20,285 nucleotides of DNA, taken from assembly GCA_910588135.1 (NCBI GenBank), contig CAJUOT010000049.1, forward strand, positions 1-20,285, given 5' to 3'. Numbering within the stretch: position 1 is the first letter of the stretch; every line of letters begins with the position of its first letter. The notes beneath the pieces were generated by a model. That model was not told the DNA's origin and searched no databases. It saw nothing but the letters and a program-made list of their open reading frames with translations. Position numbers and translations under genes: made by a program. Below, piece by piece: positions 7,437 to 12,494 of this stretch. The stretch comes from an uncultured Oscillospiraceae bacterium. GTDB lineage: Bacteria; Bacillota; Clostridia; Oscillospirales; Oscillospiraceae.

Positions 7437-8093
7437 CTACACCTCCAGCCGGTAGCCCACCTTGTACACCGCCACCAGCCGCTTTTCCAACCCCAGTTTT
7501 TTGCGCATACGCTGGATATGCAGGTCCACGGTGCGGCTGTCCCCCAGGTACTCGTCCCCCCACACCCTCTCATAGATGCGGTCCCGGTACAGGGCTACGT
7601 TTTTGTTTTGGACGAACAGGAGGAGCAATTCATATTCCTTGGCGGTGAGGGCCACGGGGACGCCGTTCCGGCGAACGGTGCGGGCGGCGGTGTCGATCTC
7701 AATGTCCGGCGGCAGGGACAGCACCCGGCCCGTTTTGCCGCACCGCCGCAGCACCGTCTCCACCCGGGCCAGCAGCTCCATCAGCTCGAAGGGCTTGGTG
7801 ATGTAGTCCTCCGCGCCCAGACGCAGGCCCTTCACCCGGTCTTCCACCGTCCCCTTGGCGGTGAGGAAGATGACGGGCACCTCCAGAGTGCGGCAGTAGT
7901 CCAGCACCTCGTAGCCGTCTGCTCCCGGTAACATGATGTCCAACAGCACCAGGTCAAAGGGTTCCCGTTCCAGCAGGTCGCAGGCGGACAGGCCGTCGGC
8001 GGCCCAGGTGCAACGGTAGTCCGGGCCGTCCAGGGCGGTCCGGATGAGGTTGGCGATGGCGGGTTCATCCTCGGCAATCAAAATCTTGTTCAT
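7437..8093 (-). CDS. OmpR/PhoB-family response regulator (VanR-like context)
   Basis: A transcription factor of 218 residues. The receiver domain (about 1-115) has the acidic pair in IAEDEP, phospho-acceptor Asp in LVLLDIMLPG, Thr in VIFLTAKG and Lys in DYITKPFE. The winged-helix domain (about 125-218) carries ALTAKEYELLLLF, then the recognition-helix region SRTVDLHIQRMRKKLG and the closing VGYRLEV. The ATG at 8093 has GGGAGG seven bases upstream; a GTG six bases earlier overlaps that site. It is the first gene of the cluster with the HAMP kinase, the unknown anchored protein and the VanY-like enzyme. A direct-repeat motif found upstream of this gene also lies upstream of vanY, suggesting autoregulation and control of vanY. 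Confidence 0.92.
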   Translation of the reverse strand: MNKILIAEDEPAIANLIRTALDGPDYRCTWAADGLSACDLLEREPFDLVLLDIMLPGADGYEVLDYCRTLEVPVIFLTAKGTVEDRVKGLRLGAEDYITKPFELMELLARVETVLRRCGKTGRVLSLPPDIEIDTAARTVRRNGVPVALTAKEYELLLLFVQNKNVALYRDRIYERVWGDEYLGDSRTVDLHIQRMRKKLGLEKRLVAVYKVGYRLEV

Positions 8094-8130
8094 GGGCACA
8101 CCTCCCTATTGTCATTGTACACCCCTTGTC

Positions 8131-8150
8131 CATCATTTTGGCATCAAAAG
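8131..8150. promoter_or_regulatory. Candidate response-regulator operator upstream of its own gene
   Basis: CATCATTTTGGCATCAAAAG on the plus strand contains CATCA twice with 11-base periodicity and resembles 5180-5199 before vanY (15 of 20). It lies 38 bases upstream of the regulator ATG, where an activator or autoregulator site is expected. A weak TACAAT -10-like box lies closer to the gene without a convincing -35 box, consistent with activator dependence. Confidence 0.4.
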
Positions 8151-8214
8151 AATAATCCTCCTGGTTCGAGGATTTTTGAATGATGGTTGGAAGCTCCATG
8201 GCAAAAGGTACCTG

Positions 8215-8520
8215 CGGCAAGCAATGAGTGGCGATATCCTTTTGGATTTCGCCGCTCGCTTGTTGGGGCTCCGCCCCAAGCCCCGGACTGGCCGCAAAGC
8301 GGCAAGTCGAACGCACTATCGGTGCGGTTCCATGCTTCGCATGACCAGCAGGGAAAGAGTGACCCAGCAGCTTCATGAGGAGATAGCCGCAAAGCGGCGC
8401 AAGCGGCCTGAAGCGGTGATAAGTCAGCGATCCGAGCAGCGGCCTCGCAGCGCGCACAAGTACATTGCCGCAAGAAGTATGCCGTTCCCCGCTGACGCTC
8501 GGAATGGAACGGCACATAAG
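8215..8520. other. Hairpin-rich non-coding block, possible transfer origin (oriT-like) remnant
   Basis: Six compact stem-loops follow each other: 8230-8253 (arms GGCGATATCC/GGATTTCGCC, one mismatch), 8263-8279 (TTGGGGC/GCCCCAA), 8291-8303 (GCCGC-AAA-GCGGC), 8331-8343 (CATGC-TTC-GCATG), 8386-8398 (GCCGC-AAA-GCGGC again) and 8481-8513 (GCCGTTCC/GGAACGGC). Open frames here carry no recognisable domain. Such dense small stems beside mobile-element genes resemble oriT or mob regions of clostridial integrative elements; this is inference, and no relaxase gene is present. Confidence 0.35.
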
Positions 8521-8738
8521 GCGCACAGGCTAACCCGCGCCGGTCTATCTGAGCAGTTCCCACGGCAACCCCCAGTACAAGGTTCGCCGACTTGTCCCCT
8601 GCTGGTAAAAAGTACCCAGCCGGAACGCTGTACGCACCCGGCTGGATAGATATACATTGCTTTTGTCTTTTTCGGGACACCTCACTTTTTGGCATTCCTT
8701 GTTATGCCTATTTTTGCGGGACAAATAGATGGAAAAAG

Positions 8739-8795
8739 AATAAAGACAAATCCGAAACCCGTTACGGCACAAAGGTTTTCCGATTTGTCTTTATT
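8739..8795. repeat. Long imperfect inverted repeat at the right end of the insertion
   Basis: Arms of 22 bases (8739-8760 and 8774-8795, beginning AATAAAGACAAATC) match with two mismatches around a 13-base loop. It ends about 15 bases inside the inferred right border of the 4.6-kb insertion. It could be a transposase-binding subterminal repeat or a terminator-like stem protecting the element. Nearby TTATGCC is repeated at 8702-8708 and 8794-8800. Confidence 0.6.
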
Positions 8796-8807
8796 ATGCC
8801 ATAAGGG

Positions 8808-9065
8808 CACACGTTCGCAACCTTGGCGATCCAGCAGGGTGTGGACGCCAAAACGGTCTCCAGCATCCTGGGCCATTACAGCGCCGGGTTCACCTTGGAC
8901 ACCTACGCCCACGTCACCACCCAGGCACAGCGTCAGGCAGCGAATACCATGGCGAATATCCTCTCCGGTGCTGTTGAGAACTATAAAGGGGGCCCCATCG
9001 AAGCCCAGCGAAGCGGGTTCGATGGGGAGAGGACGAACAGCGAAATGAGCGAGTTTTCGGGTTGA
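8808..9065 (+). pseudogene. Tyrosine recombinase (integrase), C-terminal fragment
   Basis: The frame from 8808 reads HTFATLAIQQGVDAKTVSSI, then LGHYSAGFTLDTYAHVT, supplying the last catalytic His (LGHYS) and the Tyr nucleophile (DTYAHV), and ends at a TGA at 9063-9065. It continues exactly where the fragment at 3824-4213 stops after HDMRH, so both are one gene split by the 4.6-kb insertion. There is no ribosome site or proper start for the piece on its own. The polar tail after the Tyr (about 45 residues) is of normal length for this integrase family. Confidence 0.88.
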
Positions 9066-9182
9066 GCCGGAAACGAGCGATATGGAGCTTGTGAGGACGA
9101 TTTCCCCGTATGGGTCAAAACCTGGGTCTTGCAGGAGAGCAAAAAATGAACCACCCTAAAGAGTGCAAAAAAGCAAAGAAAC

Positions 9183-9210
9183 TCCCTCGATCTCCAAGGA
9201 AATCGAGGGA
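9183..9210. terminator. Small stem-loop downstream of the integrase
   Basis: Nine-base perfect arms (TCCCTCGAT at 9183-9191, ATCGAGGGA at 9202-9210) with a ten-base loop. No T run follows on the plus strand, so it may be part of an attachment region rather than a terminator. Apart from this and the candidate att site, 9066-9355 shows nothing convincing; a minus-strand frame starting at 9303 has GGAGGAT before it but no recognisable domain. Confidence 0.35.
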
Positions 9211-9214
9211 ATTG

Positions 9215-9226
9215 TGGTTGCGGGGG
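9215..9226 (-). other. Possible attachment-site core matching a tRNA 3' end
   Basis: On the minus strand this reads CCCCCGCAACCA, the same 12 bases that end initiator-methionine tRNAs in many bacteria. No tRNA body lies beside it. Integrative elements often use tRNA 3' ends as attachment sites, and a broken integrase ends 150 bases away. A chance match is possible. Confidence 0.22.
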
Positions 9227-9355
9227 AGCGCATGGTATTTTACCTGAAATCTTGTTCCGCTATCTGGCGCAGGTCGATCCGCATCAATGAGTTTGTTCAG
9301 CATATCCTCCAGCAGCGCCCATCATACCTTTCTTCCTCTTTTCAATTTGTTCGTG

Positions 9356-9604
9356 TCATTTCTGCGCCCTGATAATGTCCAGATAGTCCTCGTCCGACCA
9401 CCCAAACACGCGGCCCAGCCGCATAAACTGGCCGAGAGTGAGCGTATCAGGGTTCTGCTTGCATCTGTAAAGGGTCGTGCGCCCAACCCCGATTGCGGCG
9501 GCAATCTCTGGCTCGTGCAGCTTCAACCGGGCCTTGCTCACGCGGTAGTGCTCATCAAACCGCTCCGCCCGCCGCTGGGCCTCTGTTTTCTTCAAACGGG
9601 GCAT
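9356..9604 (-). CDS. Small helix-turn-helix regulator, phage repressor type
   Basis: A protein of 82 residues. A basic N-terminus (MPRLKKTEAQRRAER) is followed by a central HTH: EPEIAAAIGVGRTTLYRCKQ reads as helix, turn and recognition helix. The C-terminal half (TLGQFMRLGRVFGWSDEDYLDII) resembles the end of XRE/Cro-like or phage Mor-like small regulators. The ATG at 9604 has an AGGAGG site seven bases upstream. It lies at the left edge of the prophage remnant, the usual place for a lysogeny regulator, and has its own candidate promoter. It could equally be an accessory-element regulator; the DNA target is unknown. Confidence 0.75.
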   Translation of the reverse strand: MPRLKKTEAQRRAERFDEHYRVSKARLKLHEPEIAAAIGVGRTTLYRCKQNPDTLTLGQFMRLGRVFGWSDEDYLDIIRAQK

Positions 9605-9668
9605 TGCCCAACCTCCTTGTAATCCGATTGATGTAAAAGCATCCCAAGCTCAATGACACATTTAGACT

Positions 9669-9697
9669 ACTATAAAAATAGCGCGAATTTTGTTGAA
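9669..9697 (-). promoter_or_regulatory. Candidate promoter of the small HTH regulator
   Basis: On the minus strand TTCAAC (9692-9697) and TATAGT (9669-9674) are 17 bases apart in an AT-rich stretch, leaving a leader of about 60 bases. The -10 box is good and the -35 box weak. Confidence 0.4.
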
Positions 9698-9750
9698 AGA
9701 TAGGAACTTTTAAATATTTTGCACATTTCTTGTTTCCAGTGACAAGGGAA

Positions 9751-9778
9751 AGGGGCCGGGGAGTGTTCCCCGGCCCCT
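9751..9778. terminator. GC-rich perfect hairpin
   Basis: Arms of 12 bases (AGGGGCCGGGGA and its complement) around GTGT. The plus strand continues with a modest T-containing run, so it may terminate in that direction. Between here and 9893 no gene is visible. Confidence 0.5.
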
Positions 9779-9892
9779 CTGTTTCGCGTTTTAAGGCCCC
9801 TTGCGCGGCGTTTGGCCCGTCCAGGGTATAACTCTTCACTCTTCCGAGTTGGCGGCGCTCTATGGGCTTTATGCGGCCTTTGTGTTAAAAGC

Positions 9893-10078
9893 TTGACAAG
9901 GGAACCTTGCCCAAAGGCGGAACTGGCCCTTGTGCTCAAGCCGATGATTGCGGCAAAAGCGAAGGAGAGGCAGGCGGAATTTTGCGGCAACCAACACACG
10001 GGTGGACTTCGTAAGAATTCTAACGAAGTCCACGAGACGGGCCGCACCGATGAATCCCTTGCCGAAATCGCGGGCATT
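9893..10078 (+). pseudogene. ParB-like domain protein, copy 1, C-terminal part only
   Basis: The frame reads KAELALVLKPMIAAKAKERQ, then AEFCGNQHTGG, a variable stretch, and EVHETGRTDESLAEIAG. This is the segment that, in phage ParB/Srx-like proteins, follows the GRRN motif and leads into the HTH. The N-terminal ParB core (DGHNR) and everything after AEIAG are missing. At about 10078 the sequence switches, in another frame, to the N-terminal half of a second ParB-like protein. There is no start signal. A 32-bp palindrome lies inside the coding sequence right after GNQHTG. Confidence 0.7.
10002..10033. repeat. 32-bp palindrome inside ParB-like copy 1
   Basis: Arms GTGGACTTCGT (10002-10012) and ACGAAGTCCAC (10023-10033) are perfect complements. 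The ten central bases AAGAATTCTA are also palindromic except for one A-A pair, so 15 of 16 base pairs match. It sits directly after the codons for GNQHTG. Its arms are unrelated to those of the palindrome at the same protein position in copy 2. Confidence 0.9.
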
Positions 10079-10083
10079 TTATC

Positions 10084-10626
10084 TTGGAAGATGGAGAAGT
10101 CCGGGAGCCCATCGTGGTATGGGGCAATACCATCATCGACGGGCACAACCGCTGGAAAATCATCCGGGCGCACCCGGAAATCCCATACAAGGTCAAGCGG
10201 ATGGAGTTTGTAAATAAATGGGCGGCTGTTGCGTGGATGTGTCGGAATCAACTTGGGCGCAGAAATGTGACTCCAGCGCAAAAAGACTATTTGCTCAAAG
10301 AAGAGCACGACGCGCTTGTGAAAACGCACGGGGCGGCAGATGGTTTTCGCGGGAATCAATATACTAAAGTGGTAATTGGCGAAAATCGCCAATTACCAAA
10401 TAATAAAAGCGATATGTTCCAAGCCCGAAAACTTGTCGCCAGAGAACACGGCATGACGGAAAGTGCAGTTCGGCAAGCTGTTGAATTTGGCCGCGGCCTC
10501 GATGCCGCCGAAGAAGCCTCTCCCGGAATCCGTGAGGCCATCCTCTCCGGCGAGGTCAAGGCGCGCCAGAAACGGCCTCAGAGGGCGAATAGGTGGGGGT
10601 GCGTTTCACCACCTCACCCGAAATGA
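10084..10626 (+). pseudogene. ParB-like domain protein, copy 2, N-terminally truncated
   Basis: The frame encodes up to 180 residues: a ParB core (LEDGEVREPIVVWG, then TIIDGHNRW and MCRNQLGRRNVTPAQ), a variable segment, and an HTH-like block (ARKLVAREHGMTESAVRQAV). This is the phage/plasmid ParB-nuclease-like family in which GHNR-type motifs bind nucleotide or DNA. The usual 20-40 N-terminal residues are missing: the gene begins in mid-domain at 10084 right where copy 1 ends, with no ribosome site. The last 20 residues (KARQKRPQRANRWGCVSPPH) look like read-through. A 29-bp palindrome lies after GNQYTK. It is probably not expressed as a normal protein; a TTG start is conceivable. Confidence 0.72.
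10370..10398. repeat. 29-bp perfect palindrome inside ParB-like copy 2
   Basis: Thirteen-base perfect arms (TGGTAATTGGCGA at 10370-10382 and its complement at 10386-10398) flank AAA. It follows the GNQYTK codons immediately, the same place as in copy 1, and encodes VVIGENRQLP. Both palindromes centre on an AAT (Asn) codon. Confidence 0.95.
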
Positions 10627-10636
10627 GGGCGGGTCA

Positions 10637-11093
10637 GGGGTAGGGTATGGAAAGTACCCCACCCGGTGAAACGCCGGGTAGGGGTGCCCCGATTTGGGGC
10701 ACCCTTTTGGGCTGATGTGGGACAGAAAGTCCGGCAACCTCAAAGGGGCACCAAATTTGGTGCCCCTTCCCCCATGATTCCGGGGCTATTGGACAAAAAT
10801 GTCCAAAAGTCAGCGTGCTCAAAATTGAGAATGCTGCTTTCGCTCATTTTAAATGAGCGAAAGTCCAATCCGGGGTCTGCTTAAAATTCAGCAGACATAC
10901 ACCCGTCAAAATTGGCGGTGGTCGATGTTCACCACCGCAAGGTCAAAAATGACCTTGCTTCCATTTCCCCCAAATCTGGGGAAAACCTCATTTGACGTGG
11001 CTATCATTTGAGCACAGTCCAAAATTGGACACTCCCCCGATCTGGGGAGCAAAGGTGTTGCAAATTTGGTTCTCCCCAAAGTTGGGGAGAACC
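10637..11093. repeat. Array of about 15 different palindromes with a shared AT-rich core
   Basis: This gene-free stretch consists almost entirely of self-complementary units with mutually unrelated arms. Clear units: 10637-10660 (GGGGTA/TACCCC), 10661-10679 (ACCCGG/CCGGGT), 10682-10704 (9-bp arms), 10743-10768 (26 bp, perfect), 10789-10806 (TTGGACA/TGTCCAA), 10811-10836 (12-bp arms, one mismatch), 10837-10863 (13-bp arms), 10875-10896 (GTCTGCT/AGCAGAC), 10903-10918, 10915-10938 (GCGGTGGT/ACCACCGC), 10937-10958 (9-bp arms), 10964-10984 (TTTCCCC/GGGGAAA), 11017-11030 (GTCCAA/TTGGAC), 11032-11049 (CTCCCC/GGGGAG) and 11068-11093 (12-bp arms). Cores are alike: CAAATTTG, CAAAATTG (three times), CAAAAATG (twice), CGATTTG, CAAATCTG, CAAAGTTG. 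Gaps are 0-38 bases. The last unit overlaps the stop codon of the sigma-like gene. It is not a CRISPR (no constant repeat) and no gene is recognisable. Function unknown. Confidence 0.9.
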
Positions 11094-11680
11094 TACAAAA
11101 ACGCCCTCAGCGTCATAGACACACGGGGATGCCGCAGGGATTTCAAAGCTTTTCGTTCTTCCCTCGCGTCTGGCTCCCCTATGCCCCAATATCGGGCCAG
11201 TATTGCCGCACGCTGACTTGCGGGTAGGGCACTCACTACCCCCATCAAAACGGCATGGAGGCGGTCGTTGTCCACCCGCTGCTCCGCCTCCAGAAAGGCC
11301 GCTTCCGCCCGTTTGTCTGGGATGGTATCGCCCAGGGTGATATCCTCGCTGTCTGCCAATGGCACATCCAGGGACACGGCGGCGTGGAGCGGGTCAAGCT
11401 GTTGCTTTTTTGTGCGCCGTCCTGTGGCAATCGTGAACTCAGCCGTCAACACCTGGTGATACCATGTGCTGAATGCCCCGGCAGCGGGGTCGAAGGTGTC
11501 CACCGCCCGCATGAGGGCGATAAATGCTGCTTGCGACAGATCTTCCAGCTCCACTCCGTTTGAGTGGTACGCCGCCCAGCGGTGGGCCTCCTTCAACGCC
11601 ATCCGCCGGGTCTGCGCCCACAGCTCCAAAAGCCTGTCCGGGTCAGCCTGGATGAGGCTTGCCAATTCCTCGTTCGTCAC
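11093..11680 (-). CDS. Phage sigma-70-like factor with shortened region 4
   Basis: A protein of 195 residues. Region 2 is clear: ELEDLSQAAFIALMRAVDTF and DPAAGAFSTWYHQVLTAEF are the core-binding and -10-recognition helices of sigma-70 relatives. Region 4 begins normally with LPASQRAAILARYW and ends with KALKSLRHPRV, but only about 16 residues separate RYW from LRHP, where I would expect about 30. The DNA-recognition HTH is therefore largely missing. The GTG start at 11680 has AGGAGG eight bases upstream. Phage sigma-like proteins of this type usually drive late genes. Here it may be inactive or act without -35 contact. The stop codon is embedded in the last palindrome of the array. Confidence 0.75.
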   Translation of the reverse strand: MTNEELASLIQADPDRLLELWAQTRRMALKEAHRWAAYHSNGVELEDLSQAAFIALMRAVDTFDPAAGAFSTWYHQVLTAEFTIATGRRTKKQQLDPLHAAVSLDVPLADSEDITLGDTIPDKRAEAAFLEAEQRVDNDRLHAVLMGVVSALPASQRAAILARYWGIGEPDAREERKALKSLRHPRVSMTLRAFL

Positions 11681-11698
11681 GAAGCAGACCTCCTATCC

Positions 11699-11723
11699 GG
11701 GGCAGGGACGGCGCCCCTGCCCC
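11699..11723 (-). terminator. Hairpin between the 184-residue gene and the sigma-like gene
   Basis: Nine-base arms (GGGGCAGGG/CCCTGCCCC) with a seven-base loop, ending just before the AGGAGG site of the sigma-like gene. There is no T run on the minus strand, so attenuation or translational control of the sigma-like gene is as likely as termination. Confidence 0.4.
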
Positions 11724-11738
11724 GTGCGTTGCGTGGCC

Positions 11739-12293
11739 TCAGTAGTCGTACCCGACGGACGGCGGGATGGACTTCCCATCCAGGAACATAGCGGCGGCCA
11801 GACTGTTCCAGTTGATGCATACCCCGGCGGCGCGTTCGCAGTAGTCGGCAAACTCCGCTTTCCTGATTTTTTCATCCGCCGGACGGTCAGCGAAAAGAGG
11901 CTCGTCCGGGTGGCGGTCGGCGTATGCGGCCAGCAACGACAGCATCAGGGAGTTATCCCGGTGCTTGTCCACCAGCTGCTGATACTGCGTCTGATTCATG
12001 GGAAAATCCATTTTCAGGATTTCCGCATCGGCGTGAAGCTTGCTGCCGTCCAGGGCGTTCCACTTGTCCACGGCCTCGTCGTGCTGCCGGTGCAGGTCGT
12101 TGATCTTCTCAATGGCCTCCAGGTGCAGCGCGGCCCGCCTGTCCTCCAGCACCTTCCGACGCTCCATCGCCACCCTGCCGGTGATCCGCTCCTCCTTCAG
12201 CTCCTTGTCCAGTTCGCGCTCCTGGACGTCAATGCCCTCCATGCTGGCAATGTGGGCCTCGACCGCAGTCATAACAGCTTTTCCGTAATTCAT
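11739..12293 (-). CDS. Unknown phage protein, partly coiled coil
   Basis: A protein of 184 residues that I do not recognise. Residues 1-90 are highly charged and helical (ERELDKELKEERITGRV, MERRKVLEDRRAALHLEA), typical of a coiled coil. The second half (MNQTQYQQLVDKHRDN, then LLAAYADRHPDEP and AAAMFLDGKSIPPS) is a small mixed domain. The ATG at 12293 is preceded by AAGGAGAAA at good spacing. It follows the tape-measure and a 49-residue gene on the same strand, where intact phages carry distal-tail or accessory genes, but it has no tail-protein signature. Confidence 0.65.
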   Translation of the reverse strand: MNYGKAVMTAVEAHIASMEGIDVQERELDKELKEERITGRVAMERRKVLEDRRAALHLEAIEKINDLHRQHDEAVDKWNALDGSKLHADAEILKMDFPMNQTQYQQLVDKHRDNSLMLSLLAAYADRHPDEPLFADRPADEKIRKAEFADYCERAAGVCINWNSLAAAMFLDGKSIPPSVGYDY

Positions 12294-12328
12294 GATTTTT
12301 CTCCTTTTCAAAAAATTGATTTAGGTAC

Positions 12329-12478
12329 TCAGTTCTCCGTGGAATCGCCCTGATCCGCCTCTTCCATAGCCGCCCGCAACACGTCTTTGGCGGCGTCCAA
12401 AGCAGGGTTCAGGTCAACCCCCGGATTCAGCATTTTCCGGGCCAAATCACCCATGCGCTCTCTCAGGTAGTCTTTCAT
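12329..12478 (-). CDS. Small acidic phage protein, 49 residues
   Basis: A short gene starting at 12478 after a strong AGGAGG site. The product begins MKDYLRERMGDLARKML and ends EEADQGDSTEN. It is amphipathic and helical with an acidic tail; no family is recognised. It lies between the tape-measure gene (stop 17 bases upstream) and the 184-residue gene, on the same transcript. The good ribosome site and packed spacing make it a real gene despite its size. Confidence 0.65.
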   Translation of the reverse strand: MKDYLRERMGDLARKMLNPGVDLNPALDAAKDVLRAAMEEADQGDSTEN

Positions 12479-12494
12479 CGTGTAACCTCCTTTC

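Larger units (their letters stand above)
4211..8810. mobile_element. 4.6-kb insertion inside the integrase gene carrying a VanRS/VanY-like operon, no transposase
   Basis: Removing this segment restores an in-frame integrase reading (…HDMRH joined to TFATLAIQQGVD…). CAC is present on both sides (4211-4213 and 8808-8810), consistent with a target duplication of at most 3 bp. Inward from the ends, the left reads CCCATATGTCA and the complement of the right reads CCCTTATGGCA, matching at 9 of 11 positions, so short imperfect terminal inverted repeats are plausible. Contents are a response regulator, histidine kinase, unknown exported protein, VanY-like peptidase, a hairpin-rich block and a long inverted repeat near the right end. 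No transposase or recombinase gene lies inside, so it would have to be mobilised in trans. The ends are inferred from the host-gene break; the element family is not identified. About 120 bases between the left end and the vanY stop hold no gene. Confidence 0.6.

Noticed and set aside
5775..7931. A 718-residue open frame on the plus strand
   Set aside because: It is antisense to the anchored protein, the histidine kinase and the response regulator, all with intact motifs. The sequence is His/Pro/Gly/Gln-rich without a domain, as expected from the complement of high-GC genes.
4336..8093. Complete vancomycin-resistance operon
   Set aside because: Regulator, kinase and VanY-like enzyme are present, but there is no D-Ala-D-Lac/D-Ser ligase, VanH/VanT or VanX. 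Only accessory cell-wall remodelling can be supported.
8044..8649. 201-residue plus-strand frame over the hairpin block
   Set aside because: Starts inside the response regulator on the opposite strand, has no ribosome site, and its content is explained by stem-loops.
4211..8810. Group II intron splitting the integrase
   Set aside because: No reverse transcriptase/maturase, no recognisable domain V, and the contents are ordinary genes on the opposite strand.
9115..9303. 62-residue minus-strand frame with GGAGGAT before its ATG
   Set aside because: No domain, it spans the small hairpin and the candidate att core, and composition does not favour coding. Left as unassigned sequence.
10666..10884. 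Plus-strand coding frame through the palindromes
   Set aside because: No ribosome site and no domain; the peptide is only translated palindromes (for example VPRFGAP, GTKFGAP). Kept as a clue to the cassette idea, not as a gene.
10637..11093. CRISPR array
   Set aside because: There is no constant repeat unit, spacing is irregular and no cas gene is near. Each unit is its own palindrome.
11466..12353. 295-residue plus-strand frame
   Set aside because: Antisense to the sigma-like gene and the coiled-coil gene, both with good ribosome sites and, for the former, a recognised domain.
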